Below are positions 48,970-58,352 of a stretch of 64,000 nucleotides of DNA, in pieces. The notes beneath the pieces were generated by a model, which saw nothing but the letters and a program-made list of their open reading frames with translations, had not been told where the DNA came from and searched no databases. The translations under genes and the position numbers were made by a program. Origin of the DNA: Candidatus Geothrix odensensis (lineage in GTDB: Bacteria; Acidobacteriota; Holophagae; Holophagales; Holophagaceae); contig JADKCH010000033.1 in NCBI GenBank assembly GCA_016714685.1, positions 157,010 to 221,009 of the forward strand. Direction: 5' to 3'. Positions within the stretch are counted from its first letter, which is position 1, and each line of letters opens with the position of its first letter.

Positions 48970-51195
48970 ATGGCCGTGTCTGGGAAAGCCCCGGAACCCG
49001 TCCTCCGCGAGGGGGAAGGCTCGGCTTGCGGCGATGAGGCCTGCCTGACCCTCGAAGGGGCCTTCGAGCGCGTGAAGGCGTCGTTCCTCCAGCACCACCC
49101 CAACGGCGATGTCGCCCTGCTCTACCGGGCATTCACGGTGGGCCGGGACATGCATGCCACCCAGATCCGCAAGAGCGGCGAGCCCTACTTCTTCCACCCC
49201 CTGGCCGTGGCCCAGAGCCTGGCCGACTGGCGCCTGGACGCCGTGAGCGTGGCCTGCGGCATGCTGCATGACGTGGTGGAAGACACCCTCATGACCCAGG
49301 CCCAGGTGAAGGCCCAGTTCGGGGAGGAGATCTCCGAGATCGTCGACGGGCTCACCAAGATGAGCAAGCTGGCCTTCACGGACCGGCACCTGCTCAACGC
49401 CGAGAACGTCCGCAAGCTGCTGGTGGCCATGGGCAAGGACGTGCGCGTGCTGCTGGTGAAGCTCGCGGACCGCCTGCACAACATGAAGACCCTGGGCGTC
49501 ATGGAGGAGGAGAAGCGGCGGCGCATCTCCCGCGAAACGCTCGAGCTCTACGCCCCCCTGGCCAACCGCCTGGGCATGGGCCTGGTGCGGCTCGAGCTGG
49601 AGGACCTGGCGTTCCGCCAGCTGGAACCCGAGCAGTACGCCGAGCTGCTCCGGGCGGTGGAGGGGCGGCGGGCCAAGCAGTCGGGCACCATCCAGGAGAT
49701 CCACGGCTCCATGCAGGCCATCCTGCGCCAGCAGGGCATCGCAGCCCAGGTCAATGGCCGCATCAAGCACCTCTACGGCATCTGGAAGAAGATGGGCGCC
49801 CAGGCCAAGGGCTTCGACGACATCCACGACTGGCTGGCCTACCGCATCATCTGCCCCGACCGGGCCAGCTGCTACACGGCCCTGGGCCTGGTGCATGGCC
49901 TCTACAAGCCGGTGCCCGGCAAGTTCAAGGACTACATCAGCCTGCCCAAGGAGAACGGTTACCAGAGCATCCACACCAGCGTGCTCATGAACTCCGGCGA
50001 CATCTTCGAGGTGCAGATCCGCACCGAGGAGATGCACCTGCATGCCGAGGCGGGCATCGCCAGCCACTGGACCTACAAGGACGGGCGCATCGCCAACCGC
50101 TCCGAGATCAACCAGGTGTCCTTCCTCCGCCGCATGGTGGAGCTGCACCAGGACGCCCAGGACAGCCGCGACCTGGTGGCCAACCTGCGCGGCGAGCTGA
50201 CCTTCAACCGCATCCAGGTCTTCACCCCCAAGGGCGACCTCCGCAGCCTGGTGGAGAACAGCACCCCGGTGGACTTCGCCTACGCCATCCACACCCAGGT
50301 GGGCCACCGATGCGTGGGCGCCAAGGTGAACGGCCGCATCGTGCCGCTGAAGCACACCCTCCAGAACGGCGACCGCGTGGAGATCCTCACCCGCCCCGAC
50401 CACAAGCCCAGCCGCGACTGGCTCGGCTTCGTCAAGTCCGCGGGCGCCAAGAGCCGCATCCAGGCCTTCATCCGCGAGGAGGAGCGGGCCCACGCCATCA
50501 CCCTGGGCAAGGAGCGCCTCGAGCGGGAGGCCCGCGCCATGGGCGTGCGCCTGGACGACCCCGAATCCCAGGCCAAGCTCGAGGCCCGCCTCGCCGAGCT
50601 GAAGCTGGCCAGCTGGGACGCGGTCTACGCGTCCCTGGGCTTCGGCCGCATCACGGTGCACAAGCTCATCGAGCCCCTGGTGCCGGAACCCGAGCGGGCC
50701 AAGCCCAAGGAGAACACCTCGAACCTCCTGGATTCGGTGGTGGTGGGCGACACCACGGGCATCCTCTACACCTTGGCCGCCTGCTGCAAGCCCATCTGGG
50801 GCGACGAGGTGGTGGGCTACATCACCCGCTCCCGGGGCACGGCGATCCACAAGGCCGACTGCGCCCAGCTGAACACCGGCACCCTGCACCCCGAGCGGCG
50901 CGTGAACGTGGCCTGGGGCAAGCACGGCACCGAGCTCTACGACACCGAGATCACCCTCACCACCGAGGACCGACCCGGCATGGTGGCCGCCATCTCCGAA
51001 GGCATCCAGCGCATGGGCATCAACGTGCAGCGCTTCCACGGCTCGGCCACGGAGGAGGGCGCCGGCCTCTTCCACATCGCCCTGCGCGTGCGGGACCGCT
51101 CCCACCTCGTGGAGCTGATGTCCGGCCTGCGCCGCATCCGCGGCGTCTACACCGTGGAGCGCGTGAAGGGGTCGGTGTTCGGGAAGGTCAAATGA
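48970..51195 (+). CDS. RelA/SpoT bifunctional (p)ppGpp synthetase/hydrolase
   Basis: About 741 residues. N-terminal HD hydrolase domain with HDVVEDT (about 100-106), the synthetase domain with DIHDWLAYRIICPD and GYQSIHTSV (about 330), a TGS domain (about 418-480, VFTPKGDLRSLVENSTPVDFAYAIH) and a C-terminal ACT domain (about 665-741). Both active sites have their key motifs, so it should be bifunctional and set the stringent response. ATG 48970 is used; GTG 48946 is an alternative, and no clear ribosome site precedes either. It overlaps the Nudix gene (ATGA). Confidence 0.95.
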   Translation: MAVSGKAPEPVLREGEGSACGDEACLTLEGAFERVKASFLQHHPNGDVALLYRAFTVGRDMHATQIRKSGEPYFFHPLAVAQSLADWRLDAVSVACGMLHDVVEDTLMTQAQVKAQFGEEISEIVDGLTKMSKLAFTDRHLLNAENVRKLLVAMGKDVRVLLVKLADRLHNMKTLGVMEEEKRRRISRETLELYAPLANRLGMGLVRLELEDLAFRQLEPEQYAELLRAVEGRRAKQSGTIQEIHGSMQAILRQQGIAAQVNGRIKHLYGIWKKMGAQAKGFDDIHDWLAYRIICPDRASCYTALGLVHGLYKPVPGKFKDYISLPKENGYQSIHTSVLMNSGDIFEVQIRTEEMHLHAEAGIASHWTYKDGRIANRSEINQVSFLRRMVELHQDAQDSRDLVANLRGELTFNRIQVFTPKGDLRSLVENSTPVDFAYAIHTQVGHRCVGAKVNGRIVPLKHTLQNGDRVEILTRPDHKPSRDWLGFVKSAGAKSRIQAFIREEERAHAITLGKERLEREARAMGVRLDDPESQAKLEARLAELKLASWDAVYASLGFGRITVHKLIEPLVPEPERAKPKENTSNLLDSVVVGDTTGILYTLAACCKPIWGDEVVGYITRSRGTAIHKADCAQLNTGTLHPERRVNVAWGKHGTELYDTEITLTTEDRPGMVAAISEGIQRMGINVQRFHGSATEEGAGLFHIALRVRDRSHLVELMSGLRRIRGVYTVERVKGSVFGKVK

Positions 51196-51851
51196 GTGCC
51201 CAGGAAGGGAAAGCCCCGACCTGGCGCCCCCCGGAGACCGCGCCGCCCGTGCCCTGGCCCCGCATCGCCGAGAGCCTGCGGGTGCCCCAGCTCGGCCCGG
51301 AGCCCCACAGGCTGAGCCCGCGCATCCCCGAAGATCCACGGCGGGCGGCCGTGGGCGTGATCCTGTGGGGCGACGCCGAGGGGGCCCGCAAGCTGGTGCT
51401 GGTCCAGCGCGGCTTCGGCGCCCCCCATCATCCCGGCGAGGTCGCCTTTCCCGGGGGCATGGTGGAGCCCCGGGACCGCGACCTGCCAGGCACGGCCCGC
51501 CGGGAGGTGGCGGAGGAACTGGGCATCGCCGATGGCCTCTGGGAGCTGGGCTGCTTCCCCGATGGCGTGGCCAAGGCCCGGGTTCGCTTCACCCCGGTGT
51601 TCTTCCGCTGGGAAACGGACGAACCCCGTTTCCACCTGGACCGCGAGCTGGAGCAGGTGCTCATGCTGCCCCTGGCGCCCCTCCTGGCGGCTCCCTGGAC
51701 CCTCGAGACCTTCGAGCGCCATGGGCTCACCCTGGAGGTGCCCCGCCTGGAGCTGCCCCAGGCCCCGCTCTGGGGCGCCACGGCCTTCGTCCTCAAGGCC
51801 TGGCTGGACGTGCTTGCCGGCATCCAGCCACAGACGGCTGGCCTCAAATAG
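51192..51851 (+). CDS. Nudix hydrolase, CoA pyrophosphatase type
   Basis: 219 residues. The Nudix box GGMVEPRDRDLPGTARREVAEELGI is complete, and the upstream LVLVQRGFGAPHHPGEVAFPGG matches the CoA-pyrophosphatase (NudL/UPF0035) signature (L-x-R...H-x-G-x-V-x-F-PGG). It should cleave CoA or its oxidised forms to phosphopantetheine and adenosine diphosphate. It overlaps the RelA/SpoT stop and shares its transcript. Confidence 0.88.
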   Translation: MSAQEGKAPTWRPPETAPPVPWPRIAESLRVPQLGPEPHRLSPRIPEDPRRAAVGVILWGDAEGARKLVLVQRGFGAPHHPGEVAFPGGMVEPRDRDLPGTARREVAEELGIADGLWELGCFPDGVAKARVRFTPVFFRWETDEPRFHLDRELEQVLMLPLAPLLAAPWTLETFERHGLTLEVPRLELPQAPLWGATAFVLKAWLDVLAGIQPQTAGLK

Positions 51852-51921
51852 GCTGGCGTACCCCGCGGAGTGGGTTCACCCTGGGTGCTGTTTCAACGTC
51901 ATCTGCCCATAGGAGTCCCCG

Positions 51922-53052
51922 ATGCGACTGCTGCGTTCCCTCGCCCTCGGTGCCGCGCTGGCCGCGGTGCCGCTGGCCTTCACCCTGGGCTGCGACCGGA
52001 AATCCGGCGCGGAGGCCGAGACCAAGGACCTCGTCAAGCAGGTCACCGAGGCCGAGAAGGCCGAGAGCCAGGCCCAGGGCGCCGCCAAGGCCCAGTCCGA
52101 GGCCATGGCCAAGGCCGGCGTCCAACCCGGCCCCAGCGTGCAGCTCAGCGAGGCCCAGCGGTCCCTGCTGGAGACCCGGGTCAAGGCCGAGAAGGACAAC
52201 GGGGTCGCCGCCCTCCTGCAGGAGATCCTGGACCGGGACAAGCAGATCGGCGAACTGAACGCCAAGGTCGCCAAGCTGCGGGCCGACCTGCCCAAGCCCC
52301 AGGTGGCCGGCGAGAAGGACAACCACTTCGCCATGGCCGTGCGGTACCTGAAGGGCCGCGGCCTGGGCGAGGACAAGGCCAAGGAGCTGGCGGCCCGCGC
52401 CAACCTGATGGAGGAGCTGCAGCCCGGCTGGCAGGTCTACCACCAGTACGTGGACGGCACCTACCTCACCACCGTCACCCAGGGCCGGGCCACCGTCGGC
52501 CCCGCCGAATATGTCCGCACCCAGCGGGTCGCCCTGGAGCGGGACAAGGAGGACACCATGCTCATCGCCCACGGCCTCGCCGATGAGGTGCAGAGCCTGG
52601 TGGCCCAGCGGCAGAAGGTGCAGGAGGAAGTGGACGCCCTGCGCTCGGAGAAGACCTCGCTCCTCTCCCAGGTGAACGAGCTCAGCACCCTGAGCCAGAC
52701 CCAGAAATCGAAGCTCAACTCGATGCACTACCTGGTGGGCCGGCGGAAGCAGCTGGAGGAGGACGGCGTGATCGTGGTGCCCGTCTTCGCCAAGGACCGC
52801 ATGGGCCCCAAGGCCGTGGCCGCGAAGTTCGACAAGGACCTGCCCCTGGATGGCCCCAACCCCGAGGTGACCATCAAGGCCGCGGACCTGGGCCTGAAGA
52901 CCCTCAGCAAGGTGAGCGTCATCCCCGGCTCCCTGGAGAAGGACCGCCACTACGCCGTGGTCATCTCCGAGGACCGCACCAGCGCCAGGGTCCGCATCCT
53001 GGACGCCGAGCGCCTGCGCAACGACCGCGTGGTCTTCGCCGTCACGGACTGA
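51922..53052 (+). CDS. Coiled-coil lipoprotein of unknown function
   Basis: 376 residues with a lipoprotein signal (lipobox FTLGC, Cys24) and predicted coiled coils at about 32-66, 82-120 and 205-255. The C-terminal third (about 270-376) is beta-rich. Charge-rich KAEKDN-type segments fit a periplasmic helical rod. It is not recognised. A strong hairpin follows. Seventy bases separate it from the Nudix gene. Confidence 0.65.
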   Translation: MRLLRSLALGAALAAVPLAFTLGCDRKSGAEAETKDLVKQVTEAEKAESQAQGAAKAQSEAMAKAGVQPGPSVQLSEAQRSLLETRVKAEKDNGVAALLQEILDRDKQIGELNAKVAKLRADLPKPQVAGEKDNHFAMAVRYLKGRGLGEDKAKELAARANLMEELQPGWQVYHQYVDGTYLTTVTQGRATVGPAEYVRTQRVALERDKEDTMLIAHGLADEVQSLVAQRQKVQEEVDALRSEKTSLLSQVNELSTLSQTQKSKLNSMHYLVGRRKQLEEDGVIVVPVFAKDRMGPKAVAAKFDKDLPLDGPNPEVTIKAADLGLKTLSKVSVIPGSLEKDRHYAVVISEDRTSARVRILDAERLRNDRVVFAVTD

Positions 53053-53067
53053 ACCGATCCCAAACAC

Positions 53068-53096
53068 GAGAGCGCCCGGCTCCGCCGGGCGCTCTC
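53068..53096. terminator. Strong hairpin between convergent genes
   Basis: A 13-bp perfect stem GAGAGCGCCCGGC / GCCGGGCGCTCTC with a TCC loop, 15 bases after the lipoprotein stop and 18 bases before the end of the YHS protein gene. No T-run follows on either strand, but the stem strength and location fit a two-way terminator. Confidence 0.75.
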
Positions 53097-53113
53097 CATG
53101 TAAAGGGCGGTCG

Positions 53114-53353
53114 CTACTTCTTCTTGGTCTTGACGGTCCCGTCCTTCTCGAGGTACTTGTCCGGATCCTTCTGCATGGCCGCGCCGCAGTGCTTGCTGCA
53201 CACGCGGTACTCCTGGCCGCGCACGACCACGGTGGAGGCCTTGGCGTCCACGGTCATGTTGCAGACGGGATCGATGGTGTTGGTGGCGGGTTTGGCCTTG
53301 TCGGCGGCGGGAGCGGCCAGGACGGCGAGGCTGAGCAGGGCGGCGTGCAGCAT
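53114..53353 (-). CDS. Exported YHS/TRASH-domain metal-binding protein
   Basis: 79 residues with a signal peptide (about 1-18). The rest is a YHS/TRASH domain: DPVCNMTVDAKASTVVVRGQEYRVCSKHCGAAMQKDPDKYL, with Cys in VCNM and the Cys-x3-Cys SKHCG arrangement that binds copper or other heavy metals. It lies downstream of cusA and shares its direction, so it is the last gene of the efflux operon. GGAGG precedes the ATG at 53353. Confidence 0.85.
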   Translation of the reverse strand: MLHAALLSLAVLAAPAADKAKPATNTIDPVCNMTVDAKASTVVVRGQEYRVCSKHCGAAMQKDPDKYLEKDGTVKTKKK

Positions 53354-53489
53354 GGTTCCTCCGGGAAGGCCTCCAGTGTAGCCGGACGCCCTGCGACATA
53401 TTGTCGCAGGGTTGCCGGATGCGCGGGAGGCGGGGGTGGGCTCGGCGGCGGGTGCCGTCAAGATAAAAGAGGGCAGAGTCATTTCCGGC

Positions 53490-56400
53490 TCAGGCTTCGA
53501 CAGGAACCTGGGTCGGGGAGGGAAGCGAGCGCCGCTTCCAGAGGAAATAGATGGCGGGGTACACCAGCAGCTCCAGCAGGAAGCTGGTGGCCAGGCCGCC
53601 CACCATGGGCGCGGCGATGCGCTTCATGACGTCGGCGCCGGTGCCGGTGCTCCACATGATGGGCAGCAGGCCCATGAAGGCGGCGAAGACGGTCATGGCC
53701 TTGGGCCGCACCCGCTTCACGGCGCCGTGGATGATGGCCTCCACCAGATCGCCTTCGGTCTTCAGGCGTCCTTCCTTTTGGGCCTCATCGTGGCTGAGGT
53801 CCAGGAAGAGCAGCATGAAGACGCCGGTCTCCGCATCGAGGCCCATGAGGGCGATGAGACCCACCCACACGGCGATGCTCATGTTGTAGCCCAGGGCCCA
53901 GAGCAGCCAGAAGGCGCCGATGGCGCTGAAGGGCACCGCCAGCATCACCACGGAGGCCTTGAAGGCCGACTTGGTGTTGGCGTAGAGCAGGCCGAAGATC
54001 AGCACCAGCGTGACGGGCAGGATGACCTTCAGCCGCTCCTTCACGCGGATCATGTTCTCGTACTGGCCCGACCAGGTGAGGCTGTAGCCCGCGGGCAGCT
54101 TCAGCTCCTTCTCCACGGCGGCCTTGGCGTGCTGCACGTAGGTGCCCACGTCGATCTTCGCGGTGTCGAAGTCCACCAAGACATAGCCGTTCATCTGGCC
54201 GTTCTCGTCCCGGATCATGGCCGGGCCCGTCACCCACTTCAGGTCCGCGATGGCCTCCATGGGGATCAGGGCGCCCCCGGGCGCGGGAATGAGCACCCGC
54301 CTCAGGGCATCGGGGCTCTCCCGGTAGTCGCGGGCGTAGCGGACGTTCACCGGGTACCGGGCCCGCCCGTCGAAGACCGTGCTCTGGTTGTCCCCGCCGA
54401 TGGCGGTCATCACCAGCATGTTCGCCTGCTCGACGCTGAGCCCGTAGCGGGCCAGGGCCTCCCGCTTGAGCACGAAGTCCAGGAAGTAGCCCTGGGCCGT
54501 GCGCTCGGCGAAGGCGCTGCGGGTGCCCGCCACGCCCTGGAGGATGCGCTCGGCGTCCACGGCCACCTTCTGGATGGTCTCCAGGTCGGCTCCGTTGATC
54601 TTGAGGCCCACGGGCGTGCGGATGCCGGTGCTGAGCATGTCCAGGCGGGCCTTGATGGGCATGGTCCAGGCGTTGGGGATGGCCGGCAGGCGCACCACCC
54701 GGTCCAGGTCCGCGACGATGTCCTCCTGGGTGATGCGGTCCCGCCACAAGGGGCGCAGGATGCCCTTCAGGAAATCCGGGGCCCAGGAGCTGTACCAGCG
54801 GGGCTGCTCACGCCACTGGTCCTCGGGCTTGAGGACGATCACGGTCTCCATCATGGAGAAGGGCGCCGGGTCCGTGGCCGTGTCGGCGCGGCCCGCCTTG
54901 CCGAAGACCCGGGCCACCTCGGGCACGGTGCGGATGAGGCGGTCCTGCACCTGGAGGATCTGCTGTGCCTCGGTCTGGCTCAGCCCCGGCAGCGTGGAGG
55001 GCATGTAGAGCAGGGTCCCCTCGTTCAGGGGCGGCATGAACTCGCTGCCCAGGGAGACGAAGGCCGGGATGGTGGCCAGGACCAGCAGCGCGGCCACGGC
55101 GATGGTGGCCTTGGCGTGGCGCAGCACGAAGCGGCAGGGCCCTTCGTAGATCCGGTGGAGGAAGACGCTGATGGGATGCCTCTCCTCCGCGTAGTACTTG
55201 CCGACGATGACCTGGGTGGCCGTCCAGGCCAGCCACCTCGGCTTGAAGCTGAAGGGTTCCACCCGGGCGAACATCATGCGCATGGCCGGATCCAGGGTCA
55301 GCGCCAGCAGCGCGGCGATGCCCATGGCCAGGTTCTTGGAGTAGGCCAGCGGCTTGAACAGGCGGCCCTCCTGATCCAGCAGGGTGAAGATGGGCATGAA
55401 GCTCACCGCCACCACCAGCAGGGAGAAGAAGACGCTGGGCCCCACTTCCATCAGGGCCTCCAGGCGCACCTGGTAGAAGCTTCCCGGCTTCCCGGCTTCT
55501 ATCCATTTCTCAATCTTCTTGTAGGCGTTCTCCACCTCGACGATGGCGCCGTCCACCAGCACGCCGATGGAGATGGCGATGCCAGCCAGGCTCATGAGGT
55601 TGGCGTTCTGCCCGATGCCGTAGAGCGGGATGAAGGCCAGGCCCACGCTCACGGGGATCGTCACGATGGGCACGATGGCCGAGGGCACGTGCCACAGGAA
55701 GATCAGGATGATGATCGAGACGACGATCATCTCCTCGATGAGCTTGTGCTTCACGGTCTCGATGGCCTTGTGGATCAGCTCGGAGCGGTCGTAGACCGTG
55801 ACCACCTCCACGCCGGCCGGCAGGCCCAGCTTCAGCTCGTTGATCTTCGTCTTGACCCGTTCGATCACGTTCAGGGCGTTCTCACCCTGGCGCATCACCA
55901 CGATGCCACTGACCGTGTCGCCCATACCGTCCAGGTCCGTGAGGCCGCGCCGCATCTCGGGACCCAGGCTCACGGTGGCCACGTCGCCCAGCCGCACCGG
56001 GGTGCCGTTCTCCGCCCTGAGGGCCGCCTGCTCCAGATCCTGGGTGGTCTTCACGTAGCCCCGGCCCCGGACCATGTACTCGCGTCCGCTGTACTCCACG
56101 AGGCGCCCGCCCGCCTCGGAGTTGGCGGCCTTGACCGCCCCGATGACGGACTCGATGGACACCCGGTAGGCGGCCATCTTGTTGGGGTTGAGCGCCACCT
56201 GGAACTGCTTGGCCTGGCCGCCCACCGTGGCCACCTCGGCCACGCCCGGCGTGCTCTGGATGGCATAGCGCAGGAACCAGTCCTGGAGGGATCGCAGCTC
56301 ATCCGTGCTGTGCTTCCCGGTGCGATCCACCAGGGCGTACTGATACACCCAGCCCACGGAGCTGGCATCGGGCCCCAGCGAGGTCTGCACGCCGGCCGGC

Positions 56401-56798
56401 AGGGTGGAGGTGATCTTGCTGAGGTACTCCAAGGTGCGGCTGCGGGCCCAGTAGATGTCCGTGCCGTCCTCGAAGATCACGTAGACATAGGAGAAGCCGA
56501 AGTCCGAGAGGCCCCGCACGGCCTTCACCTTCGGGGCCCCCAGCAGGCTGGTGACGATGGGGTAGGTGACCTGGTCCTCCACGAGGTCAGGGCTTCGGTC
56601 CCATTTTGAGTAGATGATCACCTGCGTGTCGCTGAGGTCCGGCAGGGCGTCCATGGGGATGTTGCGCATGGTCCAGAAGGACATGGCGATGAGCACCGCC
56701 GAGGCGGCCATGACCAGCCAGCGGTTCTCCGCCGAGAAGCGGATGATCCGCTGGAGGAAGGTCGGGTGTTCGGGGTCGTAGTGCGCGTGGCCGCTCAT
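53490..56798 (-). CDS. cusA: CusA/CzcA-family heavy-metal efflux RND transporter
   Basis: 1102 residues. Twelve membrane helices with two large periplasmic loops. The RND family motif GVLVDGAIVEVENAYKK in helix 4 carries the proton-relay Asp pair region, and LGSEFMPPLNEGTLLYMPSTLPG opens the second half. It pumps Cu(I)/Ag(I) or a divalent metal from the periplasm across the outer membrane with CusB and TolC-like CusC. Met-rich substrate residues were not checked, so the exact metal is open; the copper-type neighbours favour copper/silver. GAGGTGACGCC precedes the start. Confidence 0.93.
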   Translation of the reverse strand: MSGHAHYDPEHPTFLQRIIRFSAENRWLVMAASAVLIAMSFWTMRNIPMDALPDLSDTQVIIYSKWDRSPDLVEDQVTYPIVTSLLGAPKVKAVRGLSDFGFSYVYVIFEDGTDIYWARSRTLEYLSKITSTLPAGVQTSLGPDASSVGWVYQYALVDRTGKHSTDELRSLQDWFLRYAIQSTPGVAEVATVGGQAKQFQVALNPNKMAAYRVSIESVIGAVKAANSEAGGRLVEYSGREYMVRGRGYVKTTQDLEQAALRAENGTPVRLGDVATVSLGPEMRRGLTDLDGMGDTVSGIVVMRQGENALNVIERVKTKINELKLGLPAGVEVVTVYDRSELIHKAIETVKHKLIEEMIVVSIIILIFLWHVPSAIVPIVTIPVSVGLAFIPLYGIGQNANLMSLAGIAISIGVLVDGAIVEVENAYKKIEKWIEAGKPGSFYQVRLEALMEVGPSVFFSLLVVAVSFMPIFTLLDQEGRLFKPLAYSKNLAMGIAALLALTLDPAMRMMFARVEPFSFKPRWLAWTATQVIVGKYYAEERHPISVFLHRIYEGPCRFVLRHAKATIAVAALLVLATIPAFVSLGSEFMPPLNEGTLLYMPSTLPGLSQTEAQQILQVQDRLIRTVPEVARVFGKAGRADTATDPAPFSMMETVIVLKPEDQWREQPRWYSSWAPDFLKGILRPLWRDRITQEDIVADLDRVVRLPAIPNAWTMPIKARLDMLSTGIRTPVGLKINGADLETIQKVAVDAERILQGVAGTRSAFAERTAQGYFLDFVLKREALARYGLSVEQANMLVMTAIGGDNQSTVFDGRARYPVNVRYARDYRESPDALRRVLIPAPGGALIPMEAIADLKWVTGPAMIRDENGQMNGYVLVDFDTAKIDVGTYVQHAKAAVEKELKLPAGYSLTWSGQYENMIRVKERLKVILPVTLVLIFGLLYANTKSAFKASVVMLAVPFSAIGAFWLLWALGYNMSIAVWVGLIALMGLDAETGVFMLLFLDLSHDEAQKEGRLKTEGDLVEAIIHGAVKRVRPKAMTVFAAFMGLLPIMWSTGTGADVMKRIAAPMVGGLATSFLLELLVYPAIYFLWKRRSLPSPTQVPVEA

Positions 56799-56864
56799 GG
56801 CGTCACCTCAGCAATTGAAGTGAATGGCCACAGCAAACGATTGCCAGGATCACCCATCAGGCTT

Positions 56865-56941
56865 TTATCGGTGTTCATCGGTGTGTATCGGTGGTGGAAA
56901 ACATTCTTTAGCCACCGATGAACACCGATGAACACCGATAA
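56865..56941. repeat. 31-bp inverted repeat of ACCGATGAAC units inside the efflux operon
   Basis: The left arm 56865-56895 and the right arm 56911-56941 (GCCACCGATGAACACCGATG and on) pair with about two mismatches and a 15-base loop. Each arm is built of three ACCGATGAAC-like units. The element fills much of the 248-base space between cusA and cusB, and its hairpin could attenuate cusA or stabilise the upstream mRNA. Confidence 0.85.
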
Positions 56942-57046
56942 GGACATGATTTTTGGGGATTCTTTGTGGTCGTCGCCGCCACCTTTGTGTTCTCTTGCGG
57001 CGGTTTGTGGCGCACGGTTGCATCCAGTCATTGGATCCTCCTTGGC

Positions 57047-58342
57047 TCAGTGCTTGTGGGTCAGCTGGGCCAGGACGGCCTTCAGGCGGGATTCGGAGTC
57101 CACCAGGAAGTTGGCGCGGACCACCACGGCGTCGCCGGCCTGCAGGCCCGACCGGATCTCCACCCTCTCGCCCACCGTGGTGCCGGTGGTGACCTCCCGG
57201 GGCTCGAACTTGCCCTCACCCAGGGCCACGAAGACCACCTTGGTGGTGCCGGCGTCCAGCACCGCGTCCAGGGGCACGATCAGGCCCTTGCGGCCCGGCC
57301 CCTTGAGCAGGACGTCCCCGAACATCTCGGGCTTGAGCTCGCCGGCGGGATTGGCGAACTCCACCCGGGCCCGGGCCGTGCGGCTTTTGGGATCCATGAC
57401 CGGATCCACGAACACGATCCGCCCCTTGAAGGTCTTGCCGGGCGAGGCCTCGACCATCAGATCGGCGGGCAGGCCCACTTTGGCGCGGGCCAGCTCCGCC
57501 TCGTAGATGTCCACCAGCACCCAGACGCGGCTGAGGTCCGTGATCTCGAAGGGGATGTCCGCGGGGGTGAGCCGGGCGCCCTCCACCACGTTCTTCACCG
57601 TCACCACCCCCGAGATGGGGCTGCGCAGCGTGAGGGTGCGCAGCACCTCGCCGCTCTTCTCCAGGTGGTCGATGGCCTCCTTCGGCACGTCCCACAGCGA
57701 GAGCCGGCGCCGCGCGGCCTCCAGCAGGTCGCCGCCGCTGCCCTGCAGCGTCCCGCCGGCCAGGGCCTGCTGGGTCTTCAGCGCCAGCAGATACTCCCGC
57801 TGGGCGGCGACGAACTCGGGGCTGTAGAAACTGAACAGAGGCTGCCCCTTGGCCACGGGCTTGCCCACGAAATCCACGAAGAGGCGCTCGACGAAGCCCT
57901 CCACCTTCACGGTCACCTTGCGGACCCGGGTCTCGTCCACCGCCACCCGGCCCAGGGCGCGGAGCTCGCCGCTCACGGCGCCCTCGGCCACGGTCTCGGT
58001 GCGCAGGCCGATGAGCTGCTGGCGGGCGGGGTCGATGGTGATGGCCGCGTGGCCCTCGACGGCCGAGCCGCTGGCGCCGATCTCCTCCATGGGCACCAGG
58101 TCCATGCCGCAGATGGGGCAGGAGCCCGCGTGGTCCTGGATGATCTCGAGGTGCATGGGGCACTGGAACATCTGCTTCTTGGGCGCGGCCGCGGCGGCCC
58201 CGTGGTCATGCTTCGGGGCCGGGCGCAGCAGCAGGGTGCCGCCGATGCCGGCGACGAGGCCCAGGGCCACGAGGCCGAGGGTGCGGAGGCGCGAGGCGCG
58301 GGGCGGCGTGGGCTGATCGAAGGTGGGCTGGTCGAGGCTCAT
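57047..58342 (-). CDS. cusB: Efflux RND periplasmic adaptor (CusB-type) with N-terminal heavy-metal-binding domain
   Basis: 431 residues. N-terminal membrane/signal helix (about 20-40), then a heavy-metal-binding module with CPMHLEIIQDHAGSCPICGM (about 61-80), the YHS-like motif CPMH...CxxCGM that senses or hands over copper. The rest is a membrane-fusion adaptor with a barrel-sandwich and hairpin. It bridges CusA and CusC. GGAG precedes the start at 58342. The last helix ends ...LTHKH. Confidence 0.92.
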   Translation of the reverse strand: MSLDQPTFDQPTPPRASRLRTLGLVALGLVAGIGGTLLLRPAPKHDHGAAAAAPKKQMFQCPMHLEIIQDHAGSCPICGMDLVPMEEIGASGSAVEGHAAITIDPARQQLIGLRTETVAEGAVSGELRALGRVAVDETRVRKVTVKVEGFVERLFVDFVGKPVAKGQPLFSFYSPEFVAAQREYLLALKTQQALAGGTLQGSGGDLLEAARRRLSLWDVPKEAIDHLEKSGEVLRTLTLRSPISGVVTVKNVVEGARLTPADIPFEITDLSRVWVLVDIYEAELARAKVGLPADLMVEASPGKTFKGRIVFVDPVMDPKSRTARARVEFANPAGELKPEMFGDVLLKGPGRKGLIVPLDAVLDAGTTKVVFVALGEGKFEPREVTTGTTVGERVEIRSGLQAGDAVVVRANFLVDSESRLKAVLAQLTHKH

Positions 58343-58352
58343 GGGGTATCTC

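Noticed and set aside
48964..51339. Open frame antisense to RelA/SpoT
   Set aside because: Composition bias only; the sense strand carries every RelA/SpoT motif.
53412..56609. Open frame of about 1065 codons antisense to cusA
   Set aside because: In GC-rich genes with strong third-position bias the opposite strand often stays open. The translation is His/Val/Gln/Gly-rich without domains, while the other strand is a clear RND pump.
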